From Ignatzschineria larvae DSM 13226 (lineage in GTDB: Bacteria > Pseudomonadota > Gammaproteobacteria > Cardiobacteriales > Wohlfahrtiimonadaceae), in NCBI RefSeq assembly GCF_038500265.1, contig NZ_CP150637.1:397501-461500 (forward strand): a stretch of 64,000 bases of DNA, written 5' to 3'. The position numbers were made by a program, and so were the translations under genes. A model generated the notes under the pieces. The model saw only the letters and a program-made list of their open reading frames with translations, was not told the DNA's origin and made no database searches. Below are positions 61,492-64,000 of the stretch, in pieces (the first letter of the stretch is position 1; each line of letters starts with the position of its first letter).

Positions 61492-61956
61492 ATGCCGAAA
61501 AACTTTTTTCAAGATCTTGCCGATAAACTTCAAGCATCTTTACCTGATGGTGTTAAAAATGCCCAGGGAGAAGCGGAGCGATTAGTGAAAGAAGGTGTTG
61601 ATTCTGCACTCTCAAACTTCAAACTAGTCCGTTATGATGAATTTGAGATTCAACAGAAAGTGTTGCTCAAAACCCGAGAAAAACTAGAGGCTTTAACTAA
61701 GCGAGTGGAAGCGCTTGAAGCGTTATTAGCGGCGACGGCTGTTCAAAGCAGTGATGTGGTTATGATTGATGAGTCAATTAAGGTCATAGAAGCAGAAGAT
61801 GACTCTATAGCGGTTACAGAAACGGTTGAAGTCAGTATTGTCACTGCTGAAGAAGCATCACTAGTGCAGAATGAAAATATAGATCAAAAGTTAGATGAGA
61901 AGTCTAGTGAGACGTCTAATGAGAATCCTAGTGAAAATCTTAGTGGGAAGCGTTAA
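61492..61956 (+). CDS. ubiK: Ubiquinone biosynthesis accessory factor UbiK
   Basis: A 154-residue protein whose first 85 residues form the BMFP domain (PKNFFQDLADKLQASLPDGV, then a coiled coil ELE-type TREKLEALTKRVEALEALLAA). UbiK supports coenzyme Q synthesis by a UbiJ partner. The remaining 70 residues are a Glu/Ser/Val-rich tail that E. coli UbiK (96) lacks. GGGGAGG precedes the ATG. The gene stands alone before pyrH. Confidence 0.85.
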   Translation: MPKNFFQDLADKLQASLPDGVKNAQGEAERLVKEGVDSALSNFKLVRYDEFEIQQKVLLKTREKLEALTKRVEALEALLAATAVQSSDVVMIDESIKVIEAEDDSIAVTETVEVSIVTAEEASLVQNENIDQKLDEKSSETSNENPSENLSGKR

Positions 61957-62275
61957 CAATAACGGTAGCGTCAAGATTGAACTGAGAAGTATCAAGAATT
62001 AAAAATGGATCGTCTTAATTTTGTGTATTGATCTAAGCTTTAGTTTTACATCTTATCTTTATTGCATAATTTTTAGGGAATTTGAAATATCGTTGTTAAA
62101 TGGTAAATCAAATGATTACCGCTCAATATCATCTGTTAATCTGCATTATCTTCAAGCATTAATTATTGTGCATGCTGAAGAGCCCTCGTTTGAACCTACC
62201 CAATATTTTAGAAATAGAGTAAGATAGGGGCTATTTAACGAATCTCAAAATTATCATGGAAAAGGATGTGCAATT
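61957..62275. other. Gap between ubiK and pyrH
   Basis: 319 bases, AT-rich. A 68-codon frame from TTG 62021 exists but has no ribosome binding site and no recognisable protein, so I do not call it a gene. rpsB and tsf, usual neighbours of pyrH, are not here. Promoter of pyrH must lie in this region. Confidence 0.5.
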
Positions 62276-63004
62276 ATGAGTCAAGCTCCTAAATATAAAC
62301 GTATTTTATTAAAATTAAGTGGCGAAGCATTAATGGGAGATGGGGATTACGGGATCGATCCTGTAACAATTGGTCGGATTGCAGATGAGATTAAAGGATT
62401 AAACCGAATCGGCGTAGAAGTCGGTGTTGTGATTGGTGGTGGTAATATTTTCCGCGGAGCGGGTCTTGCCGAAGCGGGGATGGATCGAGTTGCAGCTGAT
62501 CACATGGGAATGCTCGCAACGGTTATGAACTCTTTAGCATTACAAGATGCATTAGAAGCTCGGGATGTCTATGTTCGTGTGATGAGTGCGATTCGTATTA
62601 ATGAGGTGTGTGAGGATTATCTACGTCGTCGCGCAGTGCGCCACCTTGAGAAAAAACGGGTTACTATTTTTGCAGCGGGTACCGGCAATCCATTCTTCAC
62701 AACGGATTCAGCCGCAGCGCTTCGGGCGATTGAGATCAATGCGGAAATTATGCTCAAAGCAACAAAAGTCGATGGTGTTTACACTGCAGATCCGATGAAA
62801 GATCCTTCAGCAACCCGTTATGAGCACATCTCATTTACCGATGCTTTAACGCAAAATCTCGGCGTGATGGATGCGACAGCGCTTGTGATGTGCCGGGAAA
62901 ATAATCTACCGATTAAGGTTTTCAATATTTTCAATGAAGGGGATCTATTGAAAGTGGTTTTAGGCGATAATGTTGGAACATTAGTTTCTGAAGAAGCGCT
63001 ATAA
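62276..63004 (+). CDS. pyrH: Uridylate kinase
   Basis: A 242-residue amino-acid-kinase-fold enzyme (E. coli 241) that phosphorylates UMP. Motifs: [26 protein letters not shown], and [21 protein letters not shown] precedes the ATG. It is followed by a hairpin and by frr. Confidence 0.97.
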   Translation: MSQAPKYKRILLKLSGEALMGDGDYGIDPVTIGRIADEIKGLNRIGVEVGVVIGGGNIFRGAGLAEAGMDRVAADHMGMLATVMNSLALQDALEARDVYVRVMSAIRINEVCEDYLRRRAVRHLEKKRVTIFAAGTGNPFFTTDSAAALRAIEINAEIMLKATKVDGVYTADPMKDPSATRYEHISFTDALTQNLGVMDATALVMCRENNLPIKVFNIFNEGDLLKVVLGDNVGTLVSEEAL

Positions 63005-63043
63005 ATTAGCAATCATTGATCTACTGTTGATCTACGAAATACT

Positions 63044-63069
63044 ATAACCTCTCGTTTGAGAGGTTATTT
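63044..63069 (+). terminator. Hairpin with T tract after pyrH
   Basis: ATAACCTCTC pairs perfectly with GAGAGGTTAT around GTTT and is followed by TTGTCTTT. It probably ends the pyrH transcript. The remaining bases to frr show no other gene; the interval 63005-63305 is 301 bases. Confidence 0.75.
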
Positions 63070-63305
63070 GTCTTTATTTCTAAAATGTTTGTCACCAATT
63101 CAGGATGATCGTGAATGACAACCATCAATAGCTATCACTCATCAGTATCAATAAAGGCTATAATGATCTATTCATTATCTCTTGATTAATCGCTAAAATA
63201 GTCTCGAATCAGGATATGTGACGGCATACTCATATTTAATTATGCTAGAATAGCAACATTTATGGCATATTCCCTTATATTTATACAGAACTTGGAGAGT
63301 AATCA

Positions 63306-63863
63306 ATGACACAAAATATTATTAAAGATGCGAAAAATCGTATGGAAAAATCTGTGGAAGCGCTCAGCGTTGCCTTAGGTAAAATCCGTACCGGTCGTGC
63401 GCACGTTTCAATTTTAGATCATATTGAAGTGGAATATTATGGCTCAATGGTGCCTTTATCGCAGGTTGCGAACTTAACAGTGCAAGATTCACGTACTCTA
63501 GGGATTTCTCCCTGGGAAAAAACGATGGTAGGCCCTATTGAAAAGGCGATCATCAATAGTGATTTAGGGCTTAATCCTGCAACAACAGGAACCTTAATTC
63601 GTGTGCCATTACCCCCATTAACAGAAGAGCGTCGTAAAGAGCTCGTTAAAGTAGTCGGTGGTGAAGCGGAGCAAGCTAAAGTGGCGGTTCGTAATATTCG
63701 CCGCGATGCCAATAATCAAATTGCGGCGATGGAGAAGGCAGGGGAGATCTCTGAAGATATCCAACGCCGTGCAGAAGAAGAAATTCAAAAATTAACCGAT
63801 ACTACAACGAAAAAAATCGAAGAAGTATTGGCACAAAAAGAAGAAGAGTTAATGGAAATTTAA
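63306..63863 (+). CDS. frr: Ribosome recycling factor
   Basis: A 185-residue protein (E. coli 185) that splits ribosomes after termination with EF-G. The coiled-coil part includes [18 protein letters not shown] and [13 protein letters not shown], and the small domain includes [20 protein letters not shown] precedes the ATG. The order pyrH-frr-uppS is kept. Confidence 0.97.
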   Translation: MTQNIIKDAKNRMEKSVEALSVALGKIRTGRAHVSILDHIEVEYYGSMVPLSQVANLTVQDSRTLGISPWEKTMVGPIEKAIINSDLGLNPATTGTLIRVPLPPLTEERRKELVKVVGGEAEQAKVAVRNIRRDANNQIAAMEKAGEISEDIQRRAEEEIQKLTDTTTKKIEEVLAQKEEELMEI

Positions 63864-63881
63864 CCACGTCAAGGATTAATA

Positions 63882-64000
63882 GTGAGCGAAAGCAACGCTA
63901 AATGCCGGCATGTGGCCATTATTATGGATGGTAATGGCCGCTGGGCAGAGAAAAATCGGTTAACCCGTGCACTAGGTCATAGAGCAGGGGTGAAGGCCGT
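63882..64000 (+). CDS. uppS: Undecaprenyl pyrophosphate synthase, 5' end (partial)
   Basis: The first 39 codons before the window ends. GTG 63882 with AAGG upstream begins [20 protein letters not shown], containing the catalytic MDGNGRWA motif of cis-prenyltransferases, and continues [10 protein letters not shown]. It makes the C55 lipid carrier used by MurG and the flippase MurJ. It starts 18 bases after frr. Confidence 0.95.
   Translation, partial: MSESNAKCRHVAIIMDGNGRWAEKNRLTRALGHRAGVKA

Noticed and set aside
62021-62227. 68-codon frame before pyrH
   Set aside because: It starts with TTG, has no ribosome binding site, resembles no family and has mixed composition typical of non-coding AT-rich sequence.
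63902-63911. ATGCCGGCAT palindrome at the start of uppS, like the MITE stem
   Set aside because: It is in coding sequence and no other part of the repeat surrounds it.

Overview
The window is a piece of a bacterial chromosome with an AT-rich, low-GC composition (estimated by eye, not counted). The gene set is that of a gammaproteobacterium: rimO, dnaQ, rnhA, thyA-lgt, dsbA with a di-haem cytochrome c4, purL, thrS-infC-rpmI-rplT-pheST-ihfA, murJ, kdsA, lnt, mutM, the end of the division/cell-wall cluster with lpxC, rpsP-rimM-trmD, csrA, cysE, trmJ and pyrH-frr-uppS. Lipid A and Kdo genes (lpxC, kdsA) show a Gram-negative envelope. Low GC together with reduced operon conservation would fit the Cardiobacteriales (Ignatzschineria/Wohlfahrtiimonas type). 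That placement is an inference from overall character, not a database result. I see no prophage, CRISPR array, transposase or obvious genomic island; nearly everything is core metabolism.

Layout. 1-2180: the 3' part of a 23S rRNA gene, a 5S rRNA gene and their terminator. 2.2-10.2 kb: an accessory-like stretch with an isochorismatase-fold hydrolase between two inverted copies of a small repeat, a PotGHI-type polyamine importer without its binding protein, a nitroreductase, a beta-class-like GST and a ClsC-type phospholipase D. 10.2-16.4 kb (minus strand): rimO, rnhA-dnaQ, lgt-thyA, dsbA, cytochrome c4. 16.9-28.3 kb (plus): purL, then thrS-infC-rpmI-rplT-pheS-pheT-ihfA, the classical translation operon. 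28.4-44.8 kb: murJ, rarD, kdsA, two tandem paralogous membrane proteins of unknown function, an aminopeptidase P, thrC-serA, a DUF2058 protein, a 47-residue membrane protein, two tRNA-Phe genes, a beta-lactamase-fold protein overlapping lnt, and a DUF2069 protein. 44.9-57.2 kb: mutM, hpf and the distal half of the dcw cluster (murD-ftsW-murG-murC-ddl-ftsQ-ftsA-ftsZ-lpxC). 57.3-64 kb: rpsP-rimM-trmD, csrA, cysE, trmJ, ubiK, pyrH, frr and the first 39 codons of uppS.

The most unusual structure is a dispersed intergenic element of about 130-177 bp, present seven times (2211, 2995, 10046, 28582, 34229, 40323, 44411). Complete copies begin and end with imperfect inverted repeats of the form TATAGTRARATYGGTTYAA and carry an internal ATGCCGG...CCGGCAT stem. 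The termini and a possible TA target resemble the Correia (CREE/NEMIS) elements of Neisseria, so I read it as a MITE family. Two copies in opposite orientation bracket the isochorismatase-like gene, one lies in the murJ leader, and one abuts the stop codon of the second unknown membrane protein.

Other points of note are: an AUU start for infC; TTG starts for ftsW, ftsQ and csrA; a 15-codon ORF with a good ribosome binding site just before ftsW; a ThrS whose editing motif lacks the second histidine; a DsbA with CPAC instead of CPHC; an isochorismatase fold lacking the catalytic cysteine; two palindromic promoter elements (potG, thrS); a split dcw cluster; and the absence of rplS after trmD and of rpsB-tsf before pyrH.
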